Part shown: one piece after another, positions 1 through 8,242 of the stretch
Position numbering within the stretch: position 1 is the stretch's first letter
How the letters are laid out: the number at the start of each line of letters is the position of its first letter
Source of the DNA: Streptomyces diacarni
GTDB lineage: Bacteria > Actinomycetota > Actinomycetes > Streptomycetales > Streptomycetaceae
DNA: 64,000 bases
NCBI RefSeq assembly: GCF_003323715.1
Contig: NZ_QOIN01000066.1
Span: 124,001 to 188,000, forward strand
Reading direction: 5' to 3'
Notes under the pieces: generated by a model
Databases searched by the model: none
The model's input: only the letters and a program-made list of their open reading frames with translations
Told to the model about the DNA's origin: nothing
Made by a program: the position numbers and the translations under genes

Positions 1-1
1 A

Positions 2-373
2 CGGCAGACGCGGGACCAAGCCGTCTTCGAGGCGATCGGCGACCTGGTGGTGAACAACCTGATGCCCCCCGAGAACGCCGCCGCCTTCTACCGTGCCCTC
101 GCGCGCGTGCCGGGCGTGCGGAAGGTGCCGGACGCCGTGGACGCCGCAGGGCGGCACGGGGTCGGCATCACGCTGAAGCGCAGCGCGTACGCCAGCCGCG
201 TCGTGTGGATCTTCGACCGCGACACGCTCGCCTACCTCGGTTCGCGCTCTTACATGGCCGAGGACGGCAAGCCGGGGCACGACGAGGCGCTGGCCGGAAT
301 CGACGCGGTCATGAAGCTCGGCGTGGTGGACCGGGTGGGTGCGAAGCCGGAGAAGCCCCAGGCGGCCGGCTGA
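2..373 (+). CDS. CU044_5270 family protein, C-terminal part (cut by window edge)
   Basis: The frame is open from base 2, so only the last ~123 residues are present. The GTG at 47 is internal: coding runs through it from upstream. The visible part (residues reading VPGVRKVPDAVDAAGR, then a stretch ending in KP-rich sequence) resembles the C-terminus of the Streptomyces CU044_5270 family, proteins with an N-terminal membrane anchor whose role is unknown to me. These genes often sit next to ECF sigma factor genes, but the upstream neighbour is outside the window. A perfect hairpin follows the stop. Family assignment is from remembered sequence pattern. Confidence 0.7.
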   Translation, partial: RQTRDQAVFEAIGDLVVNNLMPPENAAAFYRALARVPGVRKVPDAVDAAGRHGVGITLKRSAYASRVVWIFDRDTLAYLGSRSYMAEDGKPGHDEALAGIDAVMKLGVVDRVGAKPEKPQAAG

Positions 374-384
374 CGGCCACCCGC

Positions 385-418
385 CCCGTGCGGCCCCTCC
401 GCGGAGGGGCCGCACGGG
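385..418 (+). terminator. 34-bp perfect palindrome after the first gene
   Basis: Two 17-bp arms (left arm CCCGTGCGGCCCCTCCG) with no intervening bases, 12 bp after the TGA. The innermost pairs would open as a loop. No T-run follows, as is usual for Streptomyces terminators. Confidence 0.75.
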
Positions 419-635
419 CCTGCACGGTGGGGCCGTCGGGGCCACCGGCAAGGCAATGACCAGGCCGTCGTGGCGGCGAGAGCCGGGATCTCCATACGTA
501 CTGCGGATCCGGAAAGGGCGGGGCCGAGGGCTGAGGCACTCGCACGTACGCGCTGGCGTGGCGCGTGGCGCACCGGTGCGGTGGGCTGGAGGCGTGGCGC
601 GCGTGCAGGTGTGGTCGGAAGGCGGGTGAGTACGG

Positions 636-1862
636 GTGGCGGCCGACGCGGACAGCGGCGAAGCGATCCTGGGCCGGATGCTGCAGGAGATGCACCGGAT
701 GGCGCCGGACGACCTGCCGGCGATGCTGCGGCGTCACGCCGCCGGGCTGGGCTTCCGCGAGATCACCGTGTACCTGGCCGATGTGCAGCAGCGTGTGCTG
801 GTGGAGTTGGCGGATCTGGAGCCGGGAGAACGGCCGCGGCGCCTGCCGATCGACGACTCGCTGGCCGGCTGGACCTACCGCACCGTCTCCCCACGCCTGC
901 TGCGCAACGACGGCGGCCAGCTGTCGCTCTGGCTGCCGCTGCTGGACGGTGTCGAACGCATGGGCGTCATCGCCTTCGAGGCCGCCTCGCTCGATGCCCC
1001 GCGGCTGGATCGCTGCTACTCCGTGGCCTCACTGGTGACGCTGATCGTGCTGGACAAGTCCGCCTACAGCGACACCTTCGGCCGTCTCCAGCGTGTCACC
1101 CCGATGCGGCTGCCCGCCGAGATGGTGTGGGCGCTTCTCCCGCCGAGGACGATGGGCTCCGACCTGGTCACCTCCAGCGCGGTTCTCGAACCCGCCTACA
1201 ACCTGGGCGGTGACTCCTTCGACCACTCCCTTATGGGCGGCTTCCTGCACGCCGCCATCCTGGATGCCATGGGGCACGATCTGGCCGCGGGCCTCACCGC
1301 GGCGGTGGCCATGGCCGGCCTGCGCCATGCCCGGCACAGCGACGCCGATCTGCCCGAGCTGGTCTCCGGCCTCGACACCGCTCTCGCCGACGCCTTCGCC
1401 GACCGGCACGTCACAGGCGTCTTCACCCAACTCGACCTGACCACCGGCCGCCTTGCGTGGATGAACGCCGGGCACCCGCCGCCGTTGCTGCTGCGCCGCC
1501 GGGATTCCGTCCCCCGCGCCCTGGAACGTGAGGCCGAGCCGCCACTGGGGCTGGGGGAGGGTGTGCCGGACACCCGTCGCCGGGTGCACGAAGCGCAGCT
1601 GGAGCCCGGAGACCGGGTCCTGCTCTACACCGACGGAATCCCCGACGCCCGCAACGCGGCGGGGGAGTCCTTCGGTGAGGAACGCTTCACCGACTTCGTC
1701 GTCCGCGCCATCGCCGCCGGGGAACCGGCGCCCGAGGCGTTGCGCCGCCTGATCAACGCCATCCTCGACTTCCAGCAGGCGCCGCTGAACGACGACGCGA
1801 CGATTCTGCTGTTCGAGTGGCATCCCTTCCGTGGCACCGCCACGCGCCATGTCTTCGCGTGA
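636..1862 (+). CDS. PP2C/SpoIIE-type serine/threonine phosphatase with N-terminal GAF-like region
   Basis: A 408-residue cytosolic protein. Residues ~1-150 look like a GAF-type sensory region; ~170-395 are a PP2C-like (SpoIIE) domain with the metal-binding motifs GGDSFD (~195-200), DAMGHD (~210-215), the NAGHPPP loop, LYTDGI and the final NDDATILL. These Mn/Mg-dependent phosphatases usually act on anti-sigma-factor antagonists in Streptomyces stress pathways. No kinase or antagonist gene is adjacent, so the target cannot be named. GTG start; ribosome site is weak. The next gene is divergent in function and has its own promoter region. Confidence 0.88.
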   Translation: MAADADSGEAILGRMLQEMHRMAPDDLPAMLRRHAAGLGFREITVYLADVQQRVLVELADLEPGERPRRLPIDDSLAGWTYRTVSPRLLRNDGGQLSLWLPLLDGVERMGVIAFEAASLDAPRLDRCYSVASLVTLIVLDKSAYSDTFGRLQRVTPMRLPAEMVWALLPPRTMGSDLVTSSAVLEPAYNLGGDSFDHSLMGGFLHAAILDAMGHDLAAGLTAAVAMAGLRHARHSDADLPELVSGLDTALADAFADRHVTGVFTQLDLTTGRLAWMNAGHPPPLLLRRRDSVPRALEREAEPPLGLGEGVPDTRRRVHEAQLEPGDRVLLYTDGIPDARNAAGESFGEERFTDFVVRAIAAGEPAPEALRRLINAILDFQQAPLNDDATILLFEWHPFRGTATRHVFA

Positions 1863-1937
1863 CGCCCCGCGGCGCGCACCATGCCGCCCGAGGACCCGAG
1901 CGGCCCGCAGCGTGCTTCCCGCACCATCCCGCGACTT

Positions 1938-1959
1938 GACTGATCGGTATACCGCAGTC
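1938..1959. promoter_or_regulatory. Dyad operator upstream of the oxidoreductase
   Basis: A central CGGTATACCG palindrome is flanked by GACTG on the left and CAGTC on the right. Size and symmetry resemble TetR-family operators. It lies ~40 bp before the gene at 2000. No regulator gene is adjacent, so the ligand and protein are unknown. Confidence 0.45.
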
Positions 1960-1999
1960 AGGGTAGACAGGTCGGTTTACTCGCGAGGAGGTTCAAGCG

Positions 2000-3049
2000 A
2001 TGGGCGTGTCCGAGACCATGCGTGCGGTGCGGATCACGGAGCACGGGGGACCGGAGGTCCTCGCGCTGACGGAGGTCGCCGTGCCCACCCCGCGGGCAGG
2101 GGAGGTGCTGGTGCAGGTCGGCGCGGTGGCGCTGAACAACACGGACCTGTGGACCCGCGAGGGCGCCTACGGCCGCGCCGGAGACCCCGAAGCGCTGTCG
2201 GGCTGGCGCGGCCCGATCGCCTTCCCGCGCATCCAGGGCGCCGACGTGGCGGGCCGGGTCGTGGCAGCCGGTGCCGGTGTGGACGAGCGCCTCGTCGGGC
2301 GCCGAGTGGTCGTCGACCCGGCGCTCTACGAAACCGAAGGGCCGGACGCGAACCCGGTGGGCCTGATGGGCAGCGAACGCGACGGCGGGTACGCCGAGTA
2401 CGTGACCGCGCGGGCGGAGCGCGTGCACGACGTGACGGACTCCCCGCTCACGGACGATCAGCTCGCCACGCTGCCCACCGCCTACGGCACGGCGCTGGGA
2501 ATGATCGAGCGGGGACGGCTGCGAACGGGAGAGACCGCGCTGGTCTCGGGGGCGTCCGGCGGCGTCGGGCTCGCGCTGGTGCAGATCGCCCGCGCGCGCG
2601 GCGCGAGGGTGCTCGCCATCAGCAGCGGAACGAAGATCGACGCGGTACGGGAGGCGGGCGCACACCACGTCCTCGACCGCGCGCGAGGCCTCGCCGAGCA
2701 GATCCGTACCGCCGCGCCGGAGGGGATCGACGTCGGGCTCGACGTCGTCGCCGGGGACCTGGTCGGCGAGGGACTGCCGCTGCTGCGCGAAGGCGGCAGG
2801 TGGGTCATCGCCGGCGCGCTCGGCGGATACGGTGTCCACTTCGACGTCCGCCGCCTCTACCTGCACAACGCGCAGGTGATCGGGTCCGCGATGCACACGC
2901 CCACGCACTTCGCCCTGTTGATGGATCTGGCCCGCCAGGGCGCCGTCCAGCCCGTCGTCGCCGCGGCGTTCCCACTGGATCAGGCCGCTGAGGCGCAGGA
3001 GGAACTGGCCCGCAGGAGGCATGTGGGCAAGATCGTCATGCATCCGTAG
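2000..3049 (+). CDS. Zinc-binding-dehydrogenase-superfamily (quinone oxidoreductase-like) enzyme
   Basis: A 349-residue medium-chain dehydrogenase/reductase. The N-terminal GroES-like domain (MRAVRITEHGGPEVL at ~7-21) is followed by a Rossmann domain with the NADPH-binding motif SGASGGVG (~183-190) and a C-terminal stretch with VGKIVM. The catalytic-zinc cysteine/histidine set of alcohol dehydrogenases is not evident, so an NADPH:quinone or enoyl-type reductase is more likely than an alcohol dehydrogenase. ATG start chosen because AGGAGG sits at 1986-1991. Possible TetR-type operator upstream at 1938. Confidence 0.88.
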   Translation: MGVSETMRAVRITEHGGPEVLALTEVAVPTPRAGEVLVQVGAVALNNTDLWTREGAYGRAGDPEALSGWRGPIAFPRIQGADVAGRVVAAGAGVDERLVGRRVVVDPALYETEGPDANPVGLMGSERDGGYAEYVTARAERVHDVTDSPLTDDQLATLPTAYGTALGMIERGRLRTGETALVSGASGGVGLALVQIARARGARVLAISSGTKIDAVREAGAHHVLDRARGLAEQIRTAAPEGIDVGLDVVAGDLVGEGLPLLREGGRWVIAGALGGYGVHFDVRRLYLHNAQVIGSAMHTPTHFALLMDLARQGAVQPVVAAAFPLDQAAEAQEELARRRHVGKIVMHP

Positions 3050-3204
3050 GCGGCGTAGCGTCCCGCCCCGCCGTGTTGCGGTTCCTGGGCGCGGGGTGCG
3101 GGGTGCGGGGGAACGGCGGCAATTCGGGCGCGGGCGGCGGTAAGCGGTGCCGATCGGCGTGACGCGTCAGTCATGGCGCGCCCCGCACGGGGTAGACGCT
3201 ATTC

Positions 3205-3453
3205 ATGCGCTTCGCGGATCAGCAGACCTACCCCCTTCCACCGGAACAGGCGCGCAAATTGCGGATCGGTGGCTGGCTCTTCTTCGCTGCGATCGTCCTC
3301 GACGGCACGGTGCTGTTGGCCGGCTTCTTCGAGAGCCATCCCTCTACTCTGCGGCTTTCCGTCACCAGCTTGGGCGTCATCCTGTTCTCGCTGCTCCTGC
3401 GGGAGGTGTTCGGCTCCCTGAGCCGGCACGAAGCCGCCCTTCGGCGTGAGTAG
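3205..3453 (+). CDS. Small membrane protein, two transmembrane segments
   Basis: An 82-residue protein with hydrophobic helices at ~21-42 and ~50-66 and charged ends. No ribosome site is visible; instead a TAGACG-like -10 element lies about 6 nt before the ATG, so the mRNA may be leaderless. I do not recognise the family. It ends ~180 bp before the carnitine operon and is unlikely to belong to it. Confidence 0.6.
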   Translation: MRFADQQTYPLPPEQARKLRIGGWLFFAAIVLDGTVLLAGFFESHPSTLRLSVTSLGVILFSLLLREVFGSLSRHEAALRRE

Positions 3454-3575
3454 CCCGCCCAGGGCGCGGACGGGGCGGTACGCCATGTGGCAAGAGGCCC
3501 GGGGTAGTGCCGCCCCCCCCGTTCGTAGGCGGTCGCGCCGACGCTCGTAGACGGTCGCGCCGACGCCGAGGCGTT

Positions 3576-3613
3576 TGGACGATCGTTCACAGGACGTATT
3601 GAACGGACGTCCA
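3576..3613. promoter_or_regulatory. Paired near-palindromic operators of the carnitine operon
   Basis: Two 14-bp sites, TGGACGATCGTTCA (3576-3589) and TGAACGGACGTCCA (3600-3613), share the pattern TGRACG-N2-CGTYCA. The second overlaps the -35 element. Together they also form a larger inverted repeat with 15 of 17 matching positions and a 10-bp spacer. The likely binder is the TetR protein encoded at 6807-7397 (inference from proximity). Confidence 0.65.
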
Positions 3614-3627
3614 AACGGTCCTATGGT
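3599..3627 (+). promoter_or_regulatory. Promoter of the carnitine operon (leaderless)
   Basis: TTGAAC (3599-3604), 17-bp spacer, TATGGT (3622-3627). The expected start of transcription falls on or next to the ATG at 3635, so the first gene would be translated from a leaderless mRNA. This also argues against the alternative TTG start at 3575, which would lie upstream of the promoter. Confidence 0.65.
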
Positions 3628-3634
3628 CGTGGCC

Positions 3635-4786
3635 ATGACTGCTGTCACCACGGACGACGTCACGGCGATCGCCGCCGGCTACGACGAAGACCCCGCGCGC
3701 TCGATGTCCCTGCGGGCCGACGCCTACACCGAGCCCAAGTGGCACACCGCCGACCAGCAGGCGATCTTCGCCCGGACCTGGCAGTGGGTCTGCCACGTCG
3801 AAAAGGTGGAGAGGCCCAGAAGCTACGTCGCCACGACGGTCGCCGAGATGCCGGTGCTCGTCGTCCGCGACCGGGACGGACGGCTGCGTGCCTTCTACAA
3901 CGTCTGCAAGCACCGGGCGCACGAGCTCCTGTCGGGCTCGGGGACCACGCGCACGATCGTGTGCCCGTACCACGCGTGGACATACGACCTGAGCGGCTCC
4001 CTGGTCGGAGCCCGGCAGAGCGACCGCATGGAGTCGTTCGACAAGTCCGCGATCTGCCTCGACCGTATCCAGGTCGAGGAATTCTGCGGCTTCGTCTACG
4101 TCAACCTCGACCCGGCCGCCCCCTCGCTGGCGGACCAGGCCCCCGACCTCGCCGAACAGATCACCGAGCGGGCCCCGGACATCTCCCGGCTCACCCACGC
4201 CAAGCGGCTGCACTACGACATCAGGAGCAACTGGAAGAACGTCGTCGACAACTTCCTGGAGTGCTACCACTGCCACGTCGCGCACAAGGAGTTCGTGTCG
4301 CTCGTGGACATGAACACCTACGACGTGCAGACCCACGGGATCTGGTCGAGCCACTTCGCGGACGCCGGTAGATCCGAGAACACGGCCTACGACGTGTCCG
4401 GCGCGACTGTCACCGAGCACTCGGTGTGGTGGCTGTGGCCCAACACCTGCCTGATGCGCTACCCGGGGCGCGGCAACTTCATGGTCCTGCGCGTGCTGCC
4501 GGCCGGCCCCGACCGCACGCTCGAGACCCTCGACTTCTTCCTGGAGAGCACCGAGCTCAACGAGTCGGAGAAGCAGTCCGTCACGTATATGGACGAGGTG
4601 CTGCAGGTCCAGGACATCAACCTCGTCGAGAGCGTCCAGCGGGGTATGGCCACGCCCGCCTTCGAACAGGGCCGCATCATCCACGACCCCGAGCGGGCGC
4701 CGGGACTCTCCGAGCACGGTGTGCACCACTTCCACGGCCTCGTCCTCGGCGCCTACCGGGCGCTGGTCCAGCAGAACGTGTCCTGA
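3635..4786 (+). CDS. Rieske non-heme iron oxygenase, quaternary-amine type (glycine betaine/carnitine oxygenase-like)
   Basis: A 383-residue oxygenase alpha subunit. Rieske [2Fe-2S] ligands are C91, H93, C110 and H113. The mononuclear iron site has H212 and H217, and the bridging position is a glutamate (E209) in DNFLECYHC where most ring-hydroxylating enzymes have aspartate. That Glu is known for the carnitine oxygenase CntA group and relatives acting on quaternary amines. Beside a carnitine dehydrogenase and a BKACE enzyme, the best guess is demethylation of glycine betaine released from carnitine; direct carnitine cleavage (CntA-type) is the alternative. No reductase gene (GbcB/CntB) lies nearby, so electrons must come from elsewhere. 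Confidence 0.82.
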   Translation: MTAVTTDDVTAIAAGYDEDPARSMSLRADAYTEPKWHTADQQAIFARTWQWVCHVEKVERPRSYVATTVAEMPVLVVRDRDGRLRAFYNVCKHRAHELLSGSGTTRTIVCPYHAWTYDLSGSLVGARQSDRMESFDKSAICLDRIQVEEFCGFVYVNLDPAAPSLADQAPDLAEQITERAPDISRLTHAKRLHYDIRSNWKNVVDNFLECYHCHVAHKEFVSLVDMNTYDVQTHGIWSSHFADAGRSENTAYDVSGATVTEHSVWWLWPNTCLMRYPGRGNFMVLRVLPAGPDRTLETLDFFLESTELNESEKQSVTYMDEVLQVQDINLVESVQRGMATPAFEQGRIIHDPERAPGLSEHGVHHFHGLVLGAYRALVQQNVS

Positions 4787-4829
4787 CCGGGGGAGTCGAC
4801 TCCGTCCGCCCGTAGTGAGGAGGGCCGAG

Positions 4830-5759
4830 ATGCCCAAGCCCGTCATCATCACCTGTGCTCCGACCGGAGGCATCCACACCCCGACGATGTCCCCGCACCT
4901 GCCCGTCACGCCCGACGAGATCGCTCAGGCGTCCGTCGAGGCCGCTGCGGCGGGGGCCGCGATCATCCACCTGCACGCCCGCGACCCGGAGACCGGAAGG
5001 CCCGACCCGCGGCCCGAACTCTTCCAGCGCTTCCTGCCGCGGATATCCGCCGAGTCGGACGCCGTCGTCAACATCTCCACCGGCGGCGGCCTCGGCATGA
5101 CCCGCGAGGAGCGCCTCCGTGCCGCTGTCTTCGCCTCGCCCGAGATGGCCTCGCTCAACGTCGGCTCACTCAACTTCGGCATCTTCCCCATGCGGCAGAA
5201 GTACGACCAGTGGAAGCACGACTGGGAGCCGGAGTTCCTGGAGTCGACCCGCGACCTGGTCTTCACCAACACCTTCGCCGACCTCGAGTACATCGTGAAG
5301 GAGCTGGGCCGGGAACACGGCACCCGCTTCGAGTTCGAGTGCTACGACCTCGGACACCTCTACAACCTCGCCTGGCTCATCGACCAGGGGTGGGTCCGGC
5401 CGCCCTTCTTCGTGCAGATGGTCTTCGGCGTACTCGGCGGAGTCGGCGCCGACCTCGACAACCTCGCGCACATGCACACCGTCGCCGACAAGCTCTTCGG
5501 CGACGACTACGAGTGGTCCGTACTCGCCGCAGGCCGGCACCAGATGCCCTTCGCCACGCAGGCAGCCATGCTCGGCGGCAACCTCCGGGTAGGCATGGAG
5601 GACAGTCTCTACATCGGCCCGGGCGAGCTCGCCCCGTCCAACGCGGCCCAGGTAACGAAGATCCGCTCGATCGTCGAATCCCTCGGGCACACCATCGCGA
5701 CGCCCGACGAGGCCCGCAGCCGTCTGGGACTGAAAGGAGCCGACCGTGTCGCCTTCTGA
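4830..5759 (+). CDS. BKACE family beta-keto acid cleavage enzyme (3-dehydrocarnitine cleavage)
   Basis: A 309-residue Zn-dependent TIM-barrel protein of the DUF849/BKACE family. The metal-binding HLHARD motif is at 47-52, with the family's NISTGGG strand near 87-93. BKACE enzymes condense a beta-keto acid with acetyl-CoA. With an adjacent L-carnitine dehydrogenase the substrate is most likely 3-dehydrocarnitine, giving betainyl-CoA or betaine and acetoacetate. ATG at 4830 chosen for its GAGGAGGG-like ribosome site; the frame is open further upstream. The 3' end overlaps the next gene by 14 bp, so translation is probably coupled. Confidence 0.87.
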   Translation: MPKPVIITCAPTGGIHTPTMSPHLPVTPDEIAQASVEAAAAGAAIIHLHARDPETGRPDPRPELFQRFLPRISAESDAVVNISTGGGLGMTREERLRAAVFASPEMASLNVGSLNFGIFPMRQKYDQWKHDWEPEFLESTRDLVFTNTFADLEYIVKELGREHGTRFEFECYDLGHLYNLAWLIDQGWVRPPFFVQMVFGVLGGVGADLDNLAHMHTVADKLFGDDYEWSVLAAGRHQMPFATQAAMLGGNLRVGMEDSLYIGPGELAPSNAAQVTKIRSIVESLGHTIATPDEARSRLGLKGADRVAF

Positions 5760-6711
5760 GCGCACCGACCACGCCTCGACGAGCGGCATCACCCGCGTCG
5801 CAGGACTCGGAGCCGGCGTGATCGGCCAGAGCTGGACCGCGCTGTTCCTGGCCGCCGGCATGACCGTCACCGTCCACGACCCCGACCCGCAGGCCGAAGC
5901 ACGTGTGCGCAAGGCCGTCGAGACCGCCTGGCCCGTCCTGACGCGACTGGGACTCACCACCCATGGCACACCCGACGACCTGCACTTCTGTCAGGACGCG
6001 CGTGCCGCGGTCGAGGGCGCGGGCTTCGTCCAGGAGAGCGTTCCCGAGCGGATCGGCATCAAGCGCGACCTCTACGCCGCCATCGAACCGGCGCTGGAGG
6101 CGGACACGATCGTGGCCTCGTCGGCGTCCGGGCTGACGCTGAGCCAGTTGCAGGCGGGCTGGCGGAATCCGGGGCGTCTCGTCCTCGGCCACCCCTTCAA
6201 CCCGCCGCACCTCATCCCGCTGGTCGAGGTGATGGGCAACTCCCTCACCGACCAGGCCGTGGTGGGCCGGACCCGCGCCTTCTACGAGACGGTCGGCAAG
6301 GAGACCATCGAGGTACGGCGCGAGGTACCCGGCCACGTCGCCAACCGGCTGCAGGCGGCGGTGTGGCGCGAGGCCATCCACCTCGTCAACGAAGGCGTCG
6401 CGAGCGTCGAGGACGTCGACACCGCCGTCGCCGCAGGACCCGGGCTGCGGTGGGCGACGATGGGCCCCACGGCGCTGTTCCACCTCGGCGCGGGCGAAGG
6501 CGGCCTGGCGGCCTTCTGCGACCGCTACGCCGACAGCTTCAACCGCTGGTTCGACGACCTGGGCCGCCCGCACCTGGACGAGGCCACGGCACGACGGCTG
6601 GTGGAAGGGATCCGCCCGCTCAGCGACACGCACACCGTCGAGGAACTGTCCCGACGGCGCGACGCGCTGCTCACCGAACTGATCGCACTCACCCGTAAGA
6701 GGCACCGTTAG
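5746..6711 (+). CDS. L-carnitine dehydrogenase-like 3-hydroxyacyl-CoA dehydrogenase family protein
   Basis: A 321-residue NAD-dependent enzyme. The Rossmann motif GAGVIG is at 22-27. The catalytic His is in GHPFNPPHLIPLVE (H149), the family's conserved segment. The sequence GPGLRWATMGP near ~240 is the pattern I associate with L-carnitine 3-dehydrogenase rather than acyl-CoA enzymes. It would oxidise L-carnitine to 3-dehydrocarnitine, the substrate for the upstream BKACE enzyme. GTG start inside the end of the previous gene. Confidence 0.85.
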   Translation: MSPSERTDHASTSGITRVAGLGAGVIGQSWTALFLAAGMTVTVHDPDPQAEARVRKAVETAWPVLTRLGLTTHGTPDDLHFCQDARAAVEGAGFVQESVPERIGIKRDLYAAIEPALEADTIVASSASGLTLSQLQAGWRNPGRLVLGHPFNPPHLIPLVEVMGNSLTDQAVVGRTRAFYETVGKETIEVRREVPGHVANRLQAAVWREAIHLVNEGVASVEDVDTAVAAGPGLRWATMGPTALFHLGAGEGGLAAFCDRYADSFNRWFDDLGRPHLDEATARRLVEGIRPLSDTHTVEELSRRRDALLTELIALTRKRHR

Positions 6712-6793
6712 GGCCCGTCACCGAAGGTTCTCCCGCACAAGGACGGCGCACCGCCGCGACGCCCCCGCTCGGCGGAACGGGCGCAGGCGCGGC

Positions 6794-6799
6794 TAGCAT
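6794..6799 (+). promoter_or_regulatory. -10 element for a leaderless tetR transcript
   Basis: TAGCAT ends 7 nt before the GTG at 6807 and no ribosome site is present. The -35 is not clear. The paired operators at 3576-3613 are not repeated here, so autoregulation is not evident. Confidence 0.4.
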
Positions 6800-6806
6800 C
6801 GACCAG

Positions 6807-7397
6807 GTGAGCGAGACGGCTGCGGAAGCTGCGGAAACCGAGAAGAAGGCCGGGCGACAGGAGCGGATCCTCGACGCCGTCCTGGCGCTCCTGTCCCAGC
6901 ACGGGATCTCCGGCGTCAGCATGCGTGCCGTGGCCCGGGAGGCCGGAGTCGCGCTCGGCTTGGTCAACTACTACTACGACGACAAGGTCACCCTCATCGG
7001 CGCGGCGCTGCGCCGTATCGAGGAACAGGACGTCGCCCTGGTCGAGCCCGACCCGGCCCGCGGCCCGGAGGACAATCTGCGCGCCGCGCTCCGCCGCGTC
7101 GCCGACGACCGTTTCCTGACGACGGAGTACCTCTCCCTCCGGCTCCAACTGTGGGCTCTCGCGCAGGCGCACCCGGACTTCGCGCACATCAACACGGCCG
7201 CCCAGCGGCGCTACCGCAAAGGCCTGGCCGCACTGATCCGCGCCGCCCGCCCCGACCTGCCCGGCGCGGAGGCGGGCCGGCGGGCCGCCGACATCGACAT
7301 CGTGCAGAACGGGCTGTGGCTCACCGCGCTCCTGGGGATAGACCGCGCGGCGATCCGCAGGAGCGTCAAGCGCTGCGAAGACATCGCTTTCGCGTAA
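6807..7397 (+). CDS. TetR/AcrR family regulator (BetI-like), probable carnitine-operon repressor
   Basis: A 196-residue protein. The helix-turn-helix spans ~18-64 (ILDAVLALLSQHGISGVSMR... then GLVNYYYDDK), with the Y-Y-Y-D/H-F pattern of BetI-type repressors. The C-terminal ligand domain is of usual length. It lies 95 bp after the dehydrogenase gene with its own probable promoter. Its likely targets are the two sites in the operon promoter; a quaternary amine or acyl-CoA derivative would be a plausible effector, but nothing in the sequence fixes it. Confidence 0.85.
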   Translation: MSETAAEAAETEKKAGRQERILDAVLALLSQHGISGVSMRAVAREAGVALGLVNYYYDDKVTLIGAALRRIEEQDVALVEPDPARGPEDNLRAALRRVADDRFLTTEYLSLRLQLWALAQAHPDFAHINTAAQRRYRKGLAALIRAARPDLPGAEAGRRAADIDIVQNGLWLTALLGIDRAAIRRSVKRCEDIAFA

Positions 7398-7837
7398 GAC
7401 GGATAGACGGGTAGAGCACGACGCACGCGCCGCCCGACCCTTTCCGGCTCGGCCTTCCACTGGCCCGCCACCTCGCTGACCCTCGCCTCCCTGTGCCTCT
7501 CCCCGTCCTGGCTTGGCCTGGCCTGGTCTGGCCTGTGTCGGCAACTGTGGCTGTCTCGCTGCCGGTCCGCCGGTGCCTCGGGGCCTCCGTAACCGCCGCC
7601 TGCGTGGCCCTTGTTCAGCGGGCGCGAGGGGCCGCTGAACAACTCGGACGGTGCTGTCATCGAGTCCGTCGGCAGCAGGCCGCCGAACGCGGAGGAGCGG
7701 CAGTCGCGGCCGGGTCGGACCCGGCCCCGGGCCAGGTCCCTCAGCGGCACCGCACTCCGAGAGACGAAGCCCTTGCCGCGTCATGTCTCGTGGTGGACGG
7801 GACGGCGCGCACCGCCCAGCCGAAGGAGGCGCCACGT
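7398..7837. other. Intergenic region without a supported gene (440 bp)
   Basis: No frame here has the G/C third-position bias of a gene. It includes a simple-sequence patch around 7509-7541 made of TGGCCTGG-like units. The promoter for the gene at 7838 must lie here, but I see no clear -35/-10 pair. Confidence 0.5.
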
Positions 7838-8242
7838 ATGTATCCGCGCGAAGTCCCGGGTTCCCCCGGAAGTCCCCCGCAGGCGTCGGCACGTCCCGGA
7901 CCGTCGAAGGGCCACTCGGCTCACGTCTGCCTGGCCATGGTCAGGGACTACCAGTTGGCACACGCCGTCGTGGCGGGGATCAGGTCCCGACTCGCCGAGG
8001 CCGGTGAGGACGTGCCCGTTCTCCTCGCGCCGATGTACGGCGACGAGTTCGCCGCACCGGGAGCGGCGTGGCGGTTGCGTGCCTGGTGGGACACGCAGGT
8101 CACCGGCGTTCAGCTGTCCGACGCCGCGCTGTTGCTCGTCGGCGTCGAGGAAGCGGAGCTGGCCGGCCTGGGGCGGGTCGCGTACATGGCCGTGCCGCCG
8201 GGGCCGAGGCGGGCGCGCTCGCTCCCGTCGACGACGCGGTGA
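7838..8242 (+). CDS. Unrecognised protein, N-terminal frame of a two-frame locus
   Basis: A 134-residue frame with a good AAGGAGG ribosome site 8 nt before the ATG. After a Pro/Ser-rich start, residues ~28-115 form a compact alpha/beta-looking domain of unknown family. Codon bias fits the first ~120 residues, but the last 13 (after about 8198) are rich in AGG/CGG, while the +1-numbered frame from the same point (AEAGALAPVDDAVIEV) looks coding. Either the gene is frameshifted at the CCGGGGCC run and continues to 10260, or it ends here and couples to the next frame through a GTGA overlap (8239-8242). Confidence 0.6.
   Translation: MYPREVPGSPGSPPQASARPGPSKGHSAHVCLAMVRDYQLAHAVVAGIRSRLAEAGEDVPVLLAPMYGDEFAAPGAAWRLRAWWDTQVTGVQLSDAALLLVGVEEAELAGLGRVAYMAVPPGPRRARSLPSTTR

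Noticed and set aside
470..1213. Long plus-strand open frame overlapping the phosphatase start
   Set aside because: Arg/Ala/Gly-rich shadow with no homology; the frame starting at 636 has all PP2C motifs.
3575..3634. Earlier TTG start for the Rieske oxygenase
   Set aside because: It lies upstream of the predicted promoter and within the operator region; the ATG at 3635 follows the -10 at the right distance.
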